A stretch of DNA of 64,000 bases, from assembly GCA_936908745.1 (NCBI GenBank), contig CAKZFX010000006.1, forward strand, positions 1-64,000. The letters run 5' to 3'. This document shows, piece by piece, positions 42,001 to 51,555 of this stretch. This DNA is from an uncultured Chitinophagaceae bacterium (lineage in GTDB: Bacteria; Bacteroidota; Bacteroidia; Chitinophagales; Chitinophagaceae). A program made the position numbers and the translations under genes. Numbering within the stretch: position 1 is the stretch's first letter; the number at the start of each line of letters is the position of its first letter. The notes under the pieces were generated by a model. That model was not told the origin of the DNA and did no database searches. It saw nothing but the letters and a program-made list of their open reading frames with translations.

Positions 42001-43311
42001 ATGAAAACGAAAACGCTTAAAAAAGACAAAGTCAATATCATCACGCTGGGATGCAGTAAAAACATGGTGGACAGCGAAGTGCTGAGCGGCCAGTTAAAAG
42101 CCAATGATATTGACGTGGTGCACGAGAACAAAAAAATCGATCACAATATTGTAGTGGTCAACACCTGCGGTTTTATTGATAAAGCAAAAGAAGAAAGCAT
42201 CAATACCATCTTAGACCAGGTGGAGCTGAAACGAAAAGGCAAACTCGATAAGGTGTATGTGACAGGCTGCCTCAGTGAACGCTACAAAAACAACCTCGAA
42301 GCCGAGATACCTGAAGTGGATGCCTACTTCGGAACGATGGAACTGCCGCTTATCTTAAAACAATTTGAAGCTGATTATAAAACAGAGCTGGTAGGCGAAC
42401 GCTTGCTGGCTACGCCTCAGCATTATGCCTACATGAAGATCTCTGAGGGCTGCAACCGTACCTGTTCTTTCTGCGCTATTCCGTTGATGCGTGGACAGCA
42501 TATCAGCAAGCCCATCGAAGAACTGGTAAAAGAAGCAGAAGGCCTGGTGAAGAAAGGGGTGAAAGAAGTGATGCTGATCGCACAGGAACTGACTTACTAC
42601 GGTTTGGATATTTATAAAAAGAGAACACTGCCGGACTTATTGCGTCGCTTATCCGATGTAAAAGGACTGGAGTGGATCCGTTTACATTATGCTTATCCTT
42701 CTAAATTTCCATTGGATATACTGGATGCGATGAAGGAAAGGGAAAATATCTGCAACTACCTTGACATGCCATTGCAACACGCAGCCAACAACATGCTGAA
42801 AGCAATGAAACGACAGATCACAAGGGAAGAGATGGAAGACCTCACGGCAGCTATCCGTGAAAAAGTGCCGGGTATTTGTTTACGTACCACCCTGATCACA
42901 GGTTTTCCCGGCGAAACACTGGATGATGTGGAAGAATTGAAAGGATTTTTAGAACGCCAGCGTTTTGATCGTGTGGGCATCTTTACGTATTCGCATGAAG
43001 AAGGGACCTCGGCGCATGACTTAGTCGATGATGTTCCGGCAGAAGAAAAGGAGAGAAGGGCGCAGGACATCATGGAAACGCAACAGGAGATATCTTATGA
43101 ACTCAACCAGGAAAAAGTAGGCAAAACATTCAAGACACTGATCGATAAAAAAGAAGCGGGACGTTATTTGGGCCGCACCGAATTTGACTCGGTGGAAGTA
43201 GACAACGAAGTTGTTATCCATTCTTCAAAAAAATTGCCGGTGGGTGAATTTGTAAATGTAAAGATCACCAAGGCTTATGACTACGATCTTGAAGGAGAAG
43301 TAGTGGAATAA
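42001..43311 (+). CDS. rimO: Ribosomal protein S12 methylthiotransferase RimO
   Basis: A radical-SAM enzyme of 436 residues that methylthiolates an aspartate of ribosomal protein S12. The N-terminal UPF0004 domain has LGCSKNMVDSEVL (Cys18) and further cysteines in NTCGF and VTGCLSERY. The radical-SAM cluster is Cys151, Cys155 and Cys158 (CNRTCSFC). The TRAM domain is at the end. SKNMVDSE identifies the RimO branch rather than MiaB. It stands alone, with its own promoter and a following terminator. Confidence 0.95.
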   Translation: MKTKTLKKDKVNIITLGCSKNMVDSEVLSGQLKANDIDVVHENKKIDHNIVVVNTCGFIDKAKEESINTILDQVELKRKGKLDKVYVTGCLSERYKNNLEAEIPEVDAYFGTMELPLILKQFEADYKTELVGERLLATPQHYAYMKISEGCNRTCSFCAIPLMRGQHISKPIEELVKEAEGLVKKGVKEVMLIAQELTYYGLDIYKKRTLPDLLRRLSDVKGLEWIRLHYAYPSKFPLDILDAMKERENICNYLDMPLQHAANNMLKAMKRQITREEMEDLTAAIREKVPGICLRTTLITGFPGETLDDVEELKGFLERQRFDRVGIFTYSHEEGTSAHDLVDDVPAEEKERRAQDIMETQQEISYELNQEKVGKTFKTLIDKKEAGRYLGRTEFDSVEVDNEVVIHSSKKLPVGEFVNVKITKAYDYDLEGEVVE

Positions 43312-43316
43312 AAAAT

Positions 43317-43341
43317 AAGGCCAGCAACTGCTGGCCTTTTA
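43317..43341. terminator. Terminator between rimO and the convergent gene
   Basis: AAGGCCAGCA pairs with TGCTGGCCTT around AC, with A-rich and T-rich sides, so it can act in both directions. Confidence 0.85.
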
Positions 43342-43342
43342 C

Positions 43343-43900
43343 TTACTTACAAGTGTCGCAGTTTTCCACTGCTTTCCTGATCGCTGATTGATCGACTTTG
43401 GTTTCATCGGCGATTGTGCAGGTACTGCAAATGCTTTTCAATACCGTTTTATAATTCTTCTTGTCTACCGCTTGCAATGCAGTGTTGCCGGTTTGCCTGA
43501 TAAACAGGTCGTCAATAGCACCCGCACTGCTGATTACGATGGCTTCTGATCCGTTGTATTGCACACCGGGTTCGCTGGCTTTGCGCAACAGCGTCAGTTT
43601 TTCACCGGCCCAGATCACTTCGTAAAATGTATAATTCTGGGTTACATACGTAGCGCCGTTTAGCGACAATTGGCTGATATCACCGGCCTTATATTTCGTT
43701 TTCTTGCCGTCCTGTATTAAAACCACTTCGCCTTTCTTGCGGATGTTTTCTTTGATGGCACCGTTGATCGTGCTGTTATCCGTTAAGGTCATTTGCCCGC
43801 TGCTTGTTCCTTCGGGGGCAATAGCAGGGGAGGGTTGTGCAATAAGGCTGTTGAAATGAGCGGCCGTTAAAATCACCGCCAGTGTAAATAACTTTTTCAT
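43343..43900 (-). CDS. Secreted hypothetical protein
   Basis: A 185-residue exported protein that I do not recognise. The signal peptide is MKKLFTLAVILTAAHFNSLIAQ. The mature part has short beta-like segments (GQMTLTDNSTINGAIKENIRKKGEVVLIQDGKKTKYKAGDI, split by basic turns) and two cysteine pairs near the C-terminus (CSTC, CDTC), which could bind metal or form disulfides. I chose the ATG opening the signal peptide over a longer upstream frame. It lies 31 bases after the thioesterase gene and is probably in the same TetR-controlled unit. Confidence 0.7.
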   Translation of the reverse strand: MKKLFTLAVILTAAHFNSLIAQPSPAIAPEGTSSGQMTLTDNSTINGAIKENIRKKGEVVLIQDGKKTKYKAGDISQLSLNGATYVTQNYTFYEVIWAGEKLTLLRKASEPGVQYNGSEAIVISSAGAIDDLFIRQTGNTALQAVDKKNYKTVLKSICSTCTIADETKVDQSAIRKAVENCDTCK

Positions 43901-43931
43901 GTTGTTTTTTTGAATGGTTAAGAAATAAGTG

Positions 43932-44429
43932 TTAAAGGACAGGCAGCGATCGTATGTTCTTTTGCCAGAAGGCAAGGCGTTCGTATACGTTTATTCTTCC
44001 CGGGCTATCGTTCATGATTGTTTTGCCACTGATAAAATCCATAAACCCAGGTGTATGCGCTTCTCTTTTGCCGGTAGTGAGACTGACAGGCACAAACCGT
44101 GAATGAAGAATGGCTTTGAGATGCGTTTCTTTTTCATCAAGCATCAGCATTTCAACGAGCAGGTGTTCGGTACCGGCTTCAAGCAATCCTGTTTTGATAC
44201 AGACTTTTTCATTGAAAGCTGCCGGTTTCAGGTAACTGATTTCGTGTGAAGCAACCACCCAGCCGATGCCTGTCTTATAATAAGAGGCAAGGTCCATCTG
44301 GTAATGATCACGGAGATGATCTTCCCTTGCATTCATAAAATAATCAAGATAACGGGCATTGTTAAGGTGACGGAAAGGGTCACAGTCGCCAAACCGGATG
44401 ATGTAGTAAGAATGTAACAAATTTTCCAT
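43932..44429 (-). CDS. Acyl-CoA thioesterase (hot-dog fold)
   Basis: A 165-residue hot-dog-fold protein. The pattern RFGDCDPFRHLNNARYLDYFMNAR near residues 12-36 is the 4-hydroxybenzoyl-CoA thioesterase type with Asp in the catalytic position. The C-terminal half (HEISYLKPAAFNEKVCIKTGL) supports the fold. The gene lies directly downstream of a TetR gene, with an inverted-repeat operator in the 59-base gap, so it is probably repressed by that regulator. The acyl substrate is unknown. Confidence 0.83.
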   Translation of the reverse strand: MENLLHSYYIIRFGDCDPFRHLNNARYLDYFMNAREDHLRDHYQMDLASYYKTGIGWVVASHEISYLKPAAFNEKVCIKTGLLEAGTEHLLVEMLMLDEKETHLKAILHSRFVPVSLTTGKREAHTPGFMDFISGKTIMNDSPGRINVYERLAFWQKNIRSLPVL

Positions 44430-44455
44430 TGCAGCGGGTTATCAAATTATTAAAT

Positions 44456-44471
44456 AAGACCAATCGGTCTT
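44456..44471. promoter_or_regulatory. Putative TetR operator 1
   Basis: AAGACC-AATC-GGTCTT is a perfect inverted repeat in the gap between the TetR gene and the downstream thioesterase gene. It shares the core AGACC...CGGTnT with a second site upstream of the TetR gene. Confidence 0.7.
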
Positions 44472-44488
44472 TAATTAGTCAAAAAAAA

Positions 44489-45082
44489 TCAGGCCGACAG
44501 GTTGTGCTCAATATGCTCTTTGATACGTTCCAGTATGCGGTGCAGGATGGCCGGGTTGTCATTAATCTTGGCCATCACGATACCGCCTTCGATCAGGGCA
44601 TACATCATTTCCGCTTCACGTTGCGGTTGCACGTCTTCATGTAATTCGCCGTTCTTTTTAGCCACCTGGAATATCTGCACAAGCGAATTCAGCATTTCAT
44701 TTTGTGCCGCCCTGGCCCTTGTTTTTAAAAAAGGAAATGCATCATCGGCTTCTACGCTGGTATTCAGCAGCGGGCAGCCTCCCTCAATAGGAGGATGGGT
44801 GATATAGCTTTTATAAAAATGTAGAATGACGAACAGTTTTTCTTTGGCCGTGGCACAATCACTCAGCTTCAGCAGGATGGCAGTACGTATTTTATTAAAC
44901 GCATACTCAAAAGTGAGGGCTGCTATTTCATCTTTATTCTTGAAATTGCCATAGAGACCGCCCTTTGCCAGTCCTGTTGCTTTCATGATGTCGGAAAGGC
45001 TGGTACCTGCATAGCCGTTCTTATTAAAAAGCGGCGCTGCTTTCTCTACAATTAATTGTCTTGTCTTTTCACCTTTCGTCAT
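44489..45082 (-). CDS. TetR/AcrR family transcriptional regulator
   Basis: A repressor of 197 residues. The N-terminal helix-turn-helix reads RQLIVEKAAPLFNKNGYAGTSLSDIMKATGLAKGGLYGNFKNKDE, with the family spacing (quoted here only to show the motif order: helix 1, helix 2, recognition helix TGLAKGGLYGNF). The C-terminal half is a helical ligand and dimer domain of the TetR_C type. Two operator-like inverted repeats lie around it, one beside its own start, so it probably controls itself and the thioesterase gene. The ligand is unknown; an acyl-CoA is a guess from the neighbour. Confidence 0.92.
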   Translation of the reverse strand: MTKGEKTRQLIVEKAAPLFNKNGYAGTSLSDIMKATGLAKGGLYGNFKNKDEIAALTFEYAFNKIRTAILLKLSDCATAKEKLFVILHFYKSYITHPPIEGGCPLLNTSVEADDAFPFLKTRARAAQNEMLNSLVQIFQVAKKNGELHEDVQPQREAEMMYALIEGGIVMAKINDNPAILHRILERIKEHIEHNLSA

Positions 45083-45092
45083 AGGCTAAAAT

Positions 45093-45108
45093 TAGACCGA
45101 ACGGTTTT
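45093..45108. promoter_or_regulatory. Putative TetR operator 2
   Basis: AGACCG-AA-CGGTTT is an almost perfect inverted repeat, 12 bases upstream of the TetR start and about 85 bases upstream of ppk1. It matches operator 1 at 11 of 14 central positions. Confidence 0.65.
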
Positions 45109-45191
45109 ATTCTGCAAATTTTTTTCTGTTTTCCACTTTATATGTACGCCAGCAAATATTCCACTATCTTAGGTTGAAAGAAACACCCCCA

Positions 45192-47270
45192 ATGGCTGGC
45201 AATAACTACACATTTCTCAACAGGGATCTGAGTTGGCTTAGTTTTAATCACCGGGTACTGATGGAAGCAGCGGACGAAACTGTTCCGCTGTATAGCCGGA
45301 TTTCGTTTTTGTCTATTTTTTCCTCCAACCTCGATGAGTTTTTCCGGGTGCGTATGCCATCCATTTTCGCCTTTACCCGTATTGACGCAAAAAAGATTTC
45401 GCTGCGCGAAGAATACCCGAAAGACCTTGTGGAAAAAGTACAGGACACTGTTTTATCGCACCAGGAGGAATTTGGCAGGATATTCACCCAGCAAATATTG
45501 CCGGGTTTGCGAAAAAATAATATCAACCTGTATTACGGTGAACCTATTTTGCCGGAACATAAAGATGTGATCCGGGAATACTTTTTATCCCGTGTGTTAT
45601 CTTTTTTACAACCTGTTATTTTACGCAAAGAAAACCAGCCGGATGTTTTCCTCGAAAACAACTGTCCTTATTTTATCGTTGCCATTGAATCACAGGAGCA
45701 ACCCGGTGTATGGCAATATGCAGTGCTGAACATACCATCTTCCAACCTGCCTCGTTTTTTACAATTGCCGCAGATAGGCGAGCAGCATTATATTGTTTTC
45801 CTCGATGACATCATCCGTGAAAACCTGCAGGAATTATTCCCGGGTTTTATCGTACATGGCGCATGGGGTATCAAGCTCACACGGGATGCGGAAATGAATT
45901 TAGAGGATGAATTTAGCGGCGATATTGCTGATAAAATAGAAAAGCAACTGGAGAAAAGAGATATTGGTCACGCCACCCGTTTCTTATATGACCGCAATAT
46001 GCCGAAAGAGACCCGGAATTTTGTAAAGGATTACTTTTCAGTACGCAAAGATGAAATGGTAAAAGGCGGCCGCTATCATAACTTAAAAGACCTGGGCAGT
46101 TTGCCCAACCCAACGGATAAAAAACTTAGCTACAACAACTGGTCCGCGGTGAATCACCCGGCTTTCAATCATCACCAATCTGTTTTTCAAACGATACGTG
46201 AAGGGGAACGCTTGTTGCATCTTCCTTATCATTCGTATAATTATATTCTTCGTTTTTTTAACGAAGCCGCCATTGACCCGAATGTAAAAGAGATCTATGT
46301 GACGTTGTACCGTGTGGCAGCCGACTCTCATATTGTAAATGCATTGATCAGTGCGGCGAAGAACGGGAAAAAAGTAACGGTGTTTGTAGAATTGAAGGCA
46401 AGGTTTGATGAAGCCAACAACCTGAAATGGTCAAAGAAGATGAAAGCGGCTGGTGTTAAGATCATCAACAGCATACCGGGTTTAAAAGTGCATGCAAAAG
46501 TGGCGTTGGTAAAACGATGGGAGCAGGATGAATGGAAACATTATTCCTTTATGGCCACCGGCAATTTTAATGAAGCCACGGGGCGTTTTTATACTGACCA
46601 TGTTTTCTTTAGTGCGGATGGCCATTACAGCAGCGAACTGGATATGCTCTTTACCTACCTGCAATCACGGATGCAGCCGCATGCTTATGGCAAAATAGCA
46701 TTCAAACATTTATTGGTATCACAATTCAACATGATTCCCCGTTTCAATGAACTGATTGACCGGGAAATTGAAAATGCTAAACAAGGCAAGACGGCTTCGA
46801 TCATTATCAAGGTAAACAATTTGCAGGAACGAGACATGATCAAAAAGCTGTATGAAGCCAGCAATGCAGGCGTAAAGATAGACCTGCTGGTGCGCAGCAT
46901 TTGTTGCGTGGAGCCGGGTGTGGAAGGACAGAGCACTAACATTACTGTTCGTCGTATTGTAGACCGTTATCTTGAACATGCCCGTATTTTTTGCTTTTAC
47001 AATGATGGCCAGCCCGAATATTTTATGGGCAGCGCCGACTGGATGAGCCGTAACCTGCACAGCCGCATCGAAGTTATCTTCCCGATACGTGATGAAAAGC
47101 TGAGTAAAGAGGTAAAAGATATTTTACAAATGCAATTGAATGATAACAGCAAGGCGGTGGAGTTTACCGCAACGTTGGAAAACAAACGTCTTCCCAACTT
47201 TGAAGGTCATTTTTCCATAGCCGCCCAGCAGTCCATTTATGAGTATGTAAAAAAACTGAATGGCGTATAA
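45192..47270 (+). CDS. ppk1: Polyphosphate kinase 1
   Basis: A PPK1 enzyme of 692 residues that reversibly makes polyphosphate from ATP. The N-terminal domain opens FLNRDLSWLSFNHRVLMEA. The catalytic histidine is His434 in KVHAKVALV, at nearly the same number as His435 of the E. coli enzyme, and the second conserved segment reads RHLHSRIEV-like (RNLHSRIEVIFPI). FVELKARFDEANNLKW is also typical. I took the ATG rather than the upstream TTG. It is divergent from the TetR gene and ends in a strong terminator. Confidence 0.96.
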   Translation: MAGNNYTFLNRDLSWLSFNHRVLMEAADETVPLYSRISFLSIFSSNLDEFFRVRMPSIFAFTRIDAKKISLREEYPKDLVEKVQDTVLSHQEEFGRIFTQQILPGLRKNNINLYYGEPILPEHKDVIREYFLSRVLSFLQPVILRKENQPDVFLENNCPYFIVAIESQEQPGVWQYAVLNIPSSNLPRFLQLPQIGEQHYIVFLDDIIRENLQELFPGFIVHGAWGIKLTRDAEMNLEDEFSGDIADKIEKQLEKRDIGHATRFLYDRNMPKETRNFVKDYFSVRKDEMVKGGRYHNLKDLGSLPNPTDKKLSYNNWSAVNHPAFNHHQSVFQTIREGERLLHLPYHSYNYILRFFNEAAIDPNVKEIYVTLYRVAADSHIVNALISAAKNGKKVTVFVELKARFDEANNLKWSKKMKAAGVKIINSIPGLKVHAKVALVKRWEQDEWKHYSFMATGNFNEATGRFYTDHVFFSADGHYSSELDMLFTYLQSRMQPHAYGKIAFKHLLVSQFNMIPRFNELIDREIENAKQGKTASIIIKVNNLQERDMIKKLYEASNAGVKIDLLVRSICCVEPGVEGQSTNITVRRIVDRYLEHARIFCFYNDGQPEYFMGSADWMSRNLHSRIEVIFPIRDEKLSKEVKDILQMQLNDNSKAVEFTATLENKRLPNFEGHFSIAAQQSIYEYVKKLNGV

Positions 47271-47285
47271 ATTAATCAGTCAGCA

Positions 47286-47323
47286 AAATAAAAACACCGG
47301 CCCTGAAGCCGGTGTTTTTATTT
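47286..47323. terminator. Bidirectional terminator
   Basis: AAAAACACCGGC pairs with GCCGGTGTTTTT across CCTGAA, between the convergent ppk1 and subtilase genes. Confidence 0.88.
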
Positions 47324-47341
47324 ATATAGCAGTGATGAAAT

Positions 47342-50300
47342 TTATTGAACGACCACACTTCCTTTTGTCACACGTTTTCCTTTGCTATCCGTCAATACAA
47401 TATGATAAACACCTGTGCCTTGTTTGCGCAGGTCAACATCCATCAGCTGGTAAGGGCTGTTGATCGTATACGCTTTCCGGAACACATACGCACCTTTTGA
47501 ATCATAGATGGTGATAGTGTTGGTGGTTGCACCAACTGTATAATAGGCTACCTGGAATTGTCCTTTGTTCGGGTTAGGATAGATAAACAAACGGGTAGTG
47601 GCAGAATCGCCAATTACCAATGCAGGTGATGTTCCACTACAGCCGCCTGTATTGGTCGCCCGTACTGTATAGCTTCCGATACCTTCCAGGCCAACGTTAA
47701 GTGAGGAACCAGTAGCACCGGTTACAGGATTACCATTCAGGAACCATGTATACGTATTTGTTCCCGATGGAGTAATCGTTCCTGTCAATGTTGTTGTCAG
47801 TCCCGGGTAAAGCTTGGTATAAGGCGCTGCTGCCAGGGTAACAACAGGGCTCGGGCTGACGGTAACAACAGAAGCGGTGGAAGTAGCAGAGCAACCACTT
47901 GCATTTCTCACCGTGACGCTATAAGAGCCCGATGTGGTGACAGTGATAGCTTGTGTAGTGGCACCATTGCTCCACAGGTACGTAGCGCCTGCCGATGCGG
48001 TTAATGTTACATTGCCTCCATCGCAGAAAGCCAATGGTCCGCTGGCTGTGATCGTTGCTGTTGGCAAAGGATTGACCGTAACGGTTGTGGCCGGTGAAGT
48101 GCTGCTGCATGGCCCTGTAACAACGGTTACACTATAAGAACCGCTTGTTGTAACCGTGATAGATTGTGTGGTAGCGCCATTGTTCCATGAATAAGAATCA
48201 CCTGCTGTTGCTGTCAGCACAACACTGCCGCCCTGGCAGAAGCTTACAGGCCCGCTGGCTGTAATGCTGGCTTCACGTACTTGTGTGATCGTAAGTGTAA
48301 CAGCCGTTCTTGTCGTGCTTTCACAACCTGATGAATTATCACGGGCCGCTGCATAATAAGTATCTGTGCCCGGACTGTTGATAGAAGGATCCGTTATAAC
48401 AGATCCGCCGGAAGTTTCATGATACCACACAACACTCTGACCGGCCGGCACTGTTGCTGTAGCTGTTAAAGTAGGCACCATCTGGCCCGGGCAAACCGTT
48501 ACAGACTGGTCGCCTCCGCTGACAGGTGCATTTACAGCGGTGCCGCCAACCGTAATGGCTAACGTGGAAGGACCTGTCTGACAAGTACCGTTACTGGCTG
48601 TTACAGTCATATTGCCGCTACTGCTGCCGGGAGGGAAGTTTACATTGATTGAATTACTGCCCTGGCCACTTGTAATAACCGCACCGGGAGGTGTTGTCCA
48701 TGTATACGAAGTAGCGCCGGTGACAGGAACAATACTGTACATTAAATTATTTCCAACACCGCAAACATTGGTTTGCCCGGAAATAGTGCCCGGCGTGCCC
48801 AGGTTTCCGCCTGAAGATACATTGACATTGATAGCAACTGCTCTTTCACTGATAGCATTTGTTGTATTATTCTTTGCACGGATCGTAAACCACATGCTGC
48901 TGCCGGCCGTAAGACCAGTTGCTGTATAGGTGGTTCCGGTTACATTAGAAGCTAAGATGTCATATTCAGCACTCGTTGGGTTAAGGCTGTAAATATCATA
49001 ATGCGTGGCATTAGTGGTAGCTGTCCAGTTAAAAATTACTTCACCTGTATTACAGCTTGCATCGGAGCCGGTAAAGTTTGCTACTTTTCCTATAATTGTA
49101 AAATTGGCATCACTGGCATCAGACAGCGATCCGCTGCTTACCCTGATAAGTGCAGCAGAGGTATTGGCGTTCGGGACTGTCCAGCTTAATCTTGTAGTGC
49201 TTGCGGCAACAGTGCTGGAAATGGTTGTCCAGTTAGCCCCGTTATCCAGCGAATATTGGACGGTTTGCGTACCGGTAACTCCTGAATTGTCCCATGTGAT
49301 CACCTCGCTTTCGGTTGGGCTGAATTTTTCATTGCCGTTCGGGTAAATTACTTCAATATAAGGCTCGTTGATATCCCATGTAAGCGCATACGATTGATCG
49401 GCACCACTTGTGATAGCTTCCCCATTGACACGAAGGGTGTAAGTACCTGCAGGCGGGTTTAAAACGGTTACCTGCTCAATGTTGCTATAATTATCATCTC
49501 CCGTAGTGGCAGCTGCGGAAGGATTAACAGGGTCTAATATCCATGGCATATATGTGTTTGCTCCTTGGGTTACCCGCAGGTCCAGGTTGTTTACAAGGGC
49601 TGTAGCTGAATTGGCTGCTGCTGCAGGATCGTTCCAAGTAAGCATTACCCTGAGCCTCGAAGCGCCGGCAGGTATGGTTATAGTTACATCATTGGCCCCA
49701 CCCGTCGCTACCTTATCCAGCAAATACCTGTTCGTTTCTAAGATTTTTACAGCAGCGAGAGCATTGATCCTTCCAAACCCAAACCTGTAATCAGGGCCTG
49801 TATTACCGAGGTCATGTGCTGTATTGCAGGCAATATTTTTTATGAGCGTCGAAGGTGGAAGCGCATCGGCGTTTAATTGCTTGTATCGTTGTGCCAATAA
49901 AGCCACTGTTCCCGTAATGCCCGGGGTGGACATAGATGTGCCGGAGATTGTATTATAAGTGTTCAGGGGCGTATACGTTGAAAATACGCTGCTTCCCATT
50001 GCAACAATTTCTGGTTTTACTCTTCCGTCATGCACAGGTCCGCAACTGCTGCTTGAGGATAAAGTTTCGCTGCTTGTTATATTGCCTACAACAATATTAT
50101 TTTTGGCAGCTTTACCAGCCCCGGTAATAGTACCCCAACCACCTGTACAGGAAGATTGACTATTGCCTGAAGAATGGCAGTGAAGATGATAGGAGAAATT
50201 GTTCAGGTTAATGTCTGTATTTCTTGCTCTTAAAGAATAGCTTGCAGAAGCCCCGCTCAGCCCGCATTGCACCCCAAGACCATCATGATAGGAATGATTA

Positions 50301-51262
50301 CTTGAAATAAGTGTATTGTCCGGGACGGCTGTGGCCATTGCAACCTGCACATCTTCGGAAGTGCTATAAGAATAGATAGTAGCTTTGGGTGCCATGCCTC
50401 TTGCCTTTGGATCTATTATTCCCCCGCCACCCACTGTTCCTGAAACATGGGTGCCGTGGCTACCGGCACTGCCGCTGCTTACATTAATAAGACGGCCGGG
50501 AGAAAAATCAAGGTGCTGGCTGGCGATTTGGTCCCATACCCCGATTTTCATTCCTTCTCCTTTCAGGTTCCTGAAACCATCATTTAAAATATTTACTCTA
50601 TGCAAAGTTCTGCCGGGCAAATTTTCGGGAACATTCGGAGGTGCTATAAATTCTGCCCACTGAACAAAGGGAAGGGAAGGTATTTCGGCTATTTTGTTTT
50701 GAGGAACTTGTATTGTAAACATCCTGAATGAAGGAATATCTGCAATAATCGTTGCGCCGAGAGCAGCGAGGGAGGGGCGTATGATATCAGCTTTTATTGT
50801 TTCATACACGACAATATCAACTTCGGCATAACCTCCTGTTTTTATTGCATAGGCGGGTGCTTTGTTTGACAAAATTTCCGGCACCGTCTTTTGTGTGTTA
50901 TTCAACTGGAAAACGCTCCGGATATTGTTGTTTTTAAAAGTGGCCATATTGACCCCTGCATCCACGGCTGCGGTATATGCATAGCCTGGCAGGTAATCAA
51001 TTAATGTAATACCTGCTGTCTTCAATTGATCTTTTGCTGATTGGGAAGGGAGCTCTGTAAATTGAATAACAACATAATACTTATTGTTAAACAGGCTTTT
51101 TGTAAAAACATCCGCGTTCTTTGCTACGGTTGCAGCATTTTTTTCGGGAATAAATTTTCCTGACTTTAATTGTATTGTGTAGTCAGGAGTTGTTTGTGCA
51201 AACGCAATAGCCGGCAGCAATAGTAATAGCAACGAAGCCGCCCTTTTCATTGTTGTTTTCAT
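47342..51262 (-). CDS. Secreted S8 subtilisin-family protease with Ig-like repeats and T9SS domain
   Basis: A 1306-residue secreted serine protease. The signal peptide ends AIAFAQ. An N-terminal region of about 200 residues is probably a propeptide. The triad is Asp244 (GVWDQ), His269 (SHGTHVSG) and Ser443 (SGTSMSTP). A P/proprotein-like beta domain (TITIPAGASRLRVMLTW), a fibronectin-type stretch, and several Ig/PKD-like repeats rich in Thr and Ser (GPVSFCQGGSVVLTATAG and GPLAFCDGGNVTLTASAG) follow. The C-terminal sorting domain is FIYPNPNKGQF to KGSVVVQ. It should be exported by T9SS to degrade proteins outside the cell. Confidence 0.93.
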   Translation of the reverse strand: MKTTMKRAASLLLLLLPAIAFAQTTPDYTIQLKSGKFIPEKNAATVAKNADVFTKSLFNNKYYVVIQFTELPSQSAKDQLKTAGITLIDYLPGYAYTAAVDAGVNMATFKNNNIRSVFQLNNTQKTVPEILSNKAPAYAIKTGGYAEVDIVVYETIKADIIRPSLAALGATIIADIPSFRMFTIQVPQNKIAEIPSLPFVQWAEFIAPPNVPENLPGRTLHRVNILNDGFRNLKGEGMKIGVWDQIASQHLDFSPGRLINVSSGSAGSHGTHVSGTVGGGGIIDPKARGMAPKATIYSYSTSEDVQVAMATAVPDNTLISSNHSYHDGLGVQCGLSGASASYSLRARNTDINLNNFSYHLHCHSSGNSQSSCTGGWGTITGAGKAAKNNIVVGNITSSETLSSSSSCGPVHDGRVKPEIVAMGSSVFSTYTPLNTYNTISGTSMSTPGITGTVALLAQRYKQLNADALPPSTLIKNIACNTAHDLGNTGPDYRFGFGRINALAAVKILETNRYLLDKVATGGANDVTITIPAGASRLRVMLTWNDPAAAANSATALVNNLDLRVTQGANTYMPWILDPVNPSAAATTGDDNYSNIEQVTVLNPPAGTYTLRVNGEAITSGADQSYALTWDINEPYIEVIYPNGNEKFSPTESEVITWDNSGVTGTQTVQYSLDNGANWTTISSTVAASTTRLSWTVPNANTSAALIRVSSGSLSDASDANFTIIGKVANFTGSDASCNTGEVIFNWTATTNATHYDIYSLNPTSAEYDILASNVTGTTYTATGLTAGSSMWFTIRAKNNTTNAISERAVAINVNVSSGGNLGTPGTISGQTNVCGVGNNLMYSIVPVTGATSYTWTTPPGAVITSGQGSNSINVNFPPGSSSGNMTVTASNGTCQTGPSTLAITVGGTAVNAPVSGGDQSVTVCPGQMVPTLTATATVPAGQSVVWYHETSGGSVITDPSINSPGTDTYYAAARDNSSGCESTTRTAVTLTITQVREASITASGPVSFCQGGSVVLTATAGDSYSWNNGATTQSITVTTSGSYSVTVVTGPCSSTSPATTVTVNPLPTATITASGPLAFCDGGNVTLTASAGATYLWSNGATTQAITVTTSGSYSVTVRNASGCSATSTASVVTVSPSPVVTLAAAPYTKLYPGLTTTLTGTITPSGTNTYTWFLNGNPVTGATGSSLNVGLEGIGSYTVRATNTGGCSGTSPALVIGDSATTRLFIYPNPNKGQFQVAYYTVGATTNTITIYDSKGAYVFRKAYTINSPYQLMDVDLRKQGTGVYHIVLTDSKGKRVTKGSVVVQ

Positions 51263-51458
51263 ACAGTTTTTGGTTTTGGGTTAGCACCACTGGCTATATG
51301 AAGCTGCCAGTAAATGCATTTTTAAATAAGCATTTCAGGAAACCGTCATGAAAAAAGGCAAATAATAAGCTGTTTGAAGAAGCCGTACAGTGGGTAAATA
51401 GTAACCGGCCAAAAGGAGGTGGAACTTTCCCAGATGAGCCTAAAATTAAACCAAACAT

Positions 51459-51473
51459 TTGACATATTGTCAA
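51459..51473. promoter_or_regulatory. Inverted repeat upstream of the hydroxyproline genes
   Basis: TTGACA-TAT-TGTCAA is an inverted repeat with 6-base arms, 83 bases before the DapA-like gene, in the 293-base gap that otherwise shows no gene. It may be an operator for either divergent neighbour. Confidence 0.4.
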
Positions 51474-51555
51474 CCACAAAAAATTTTCTGCAATCGGTTT
51501 ACTGATCCCGGTAAACCTGAATGAGTTATCTTTAAAGCAACCTAAAAAAATACCA

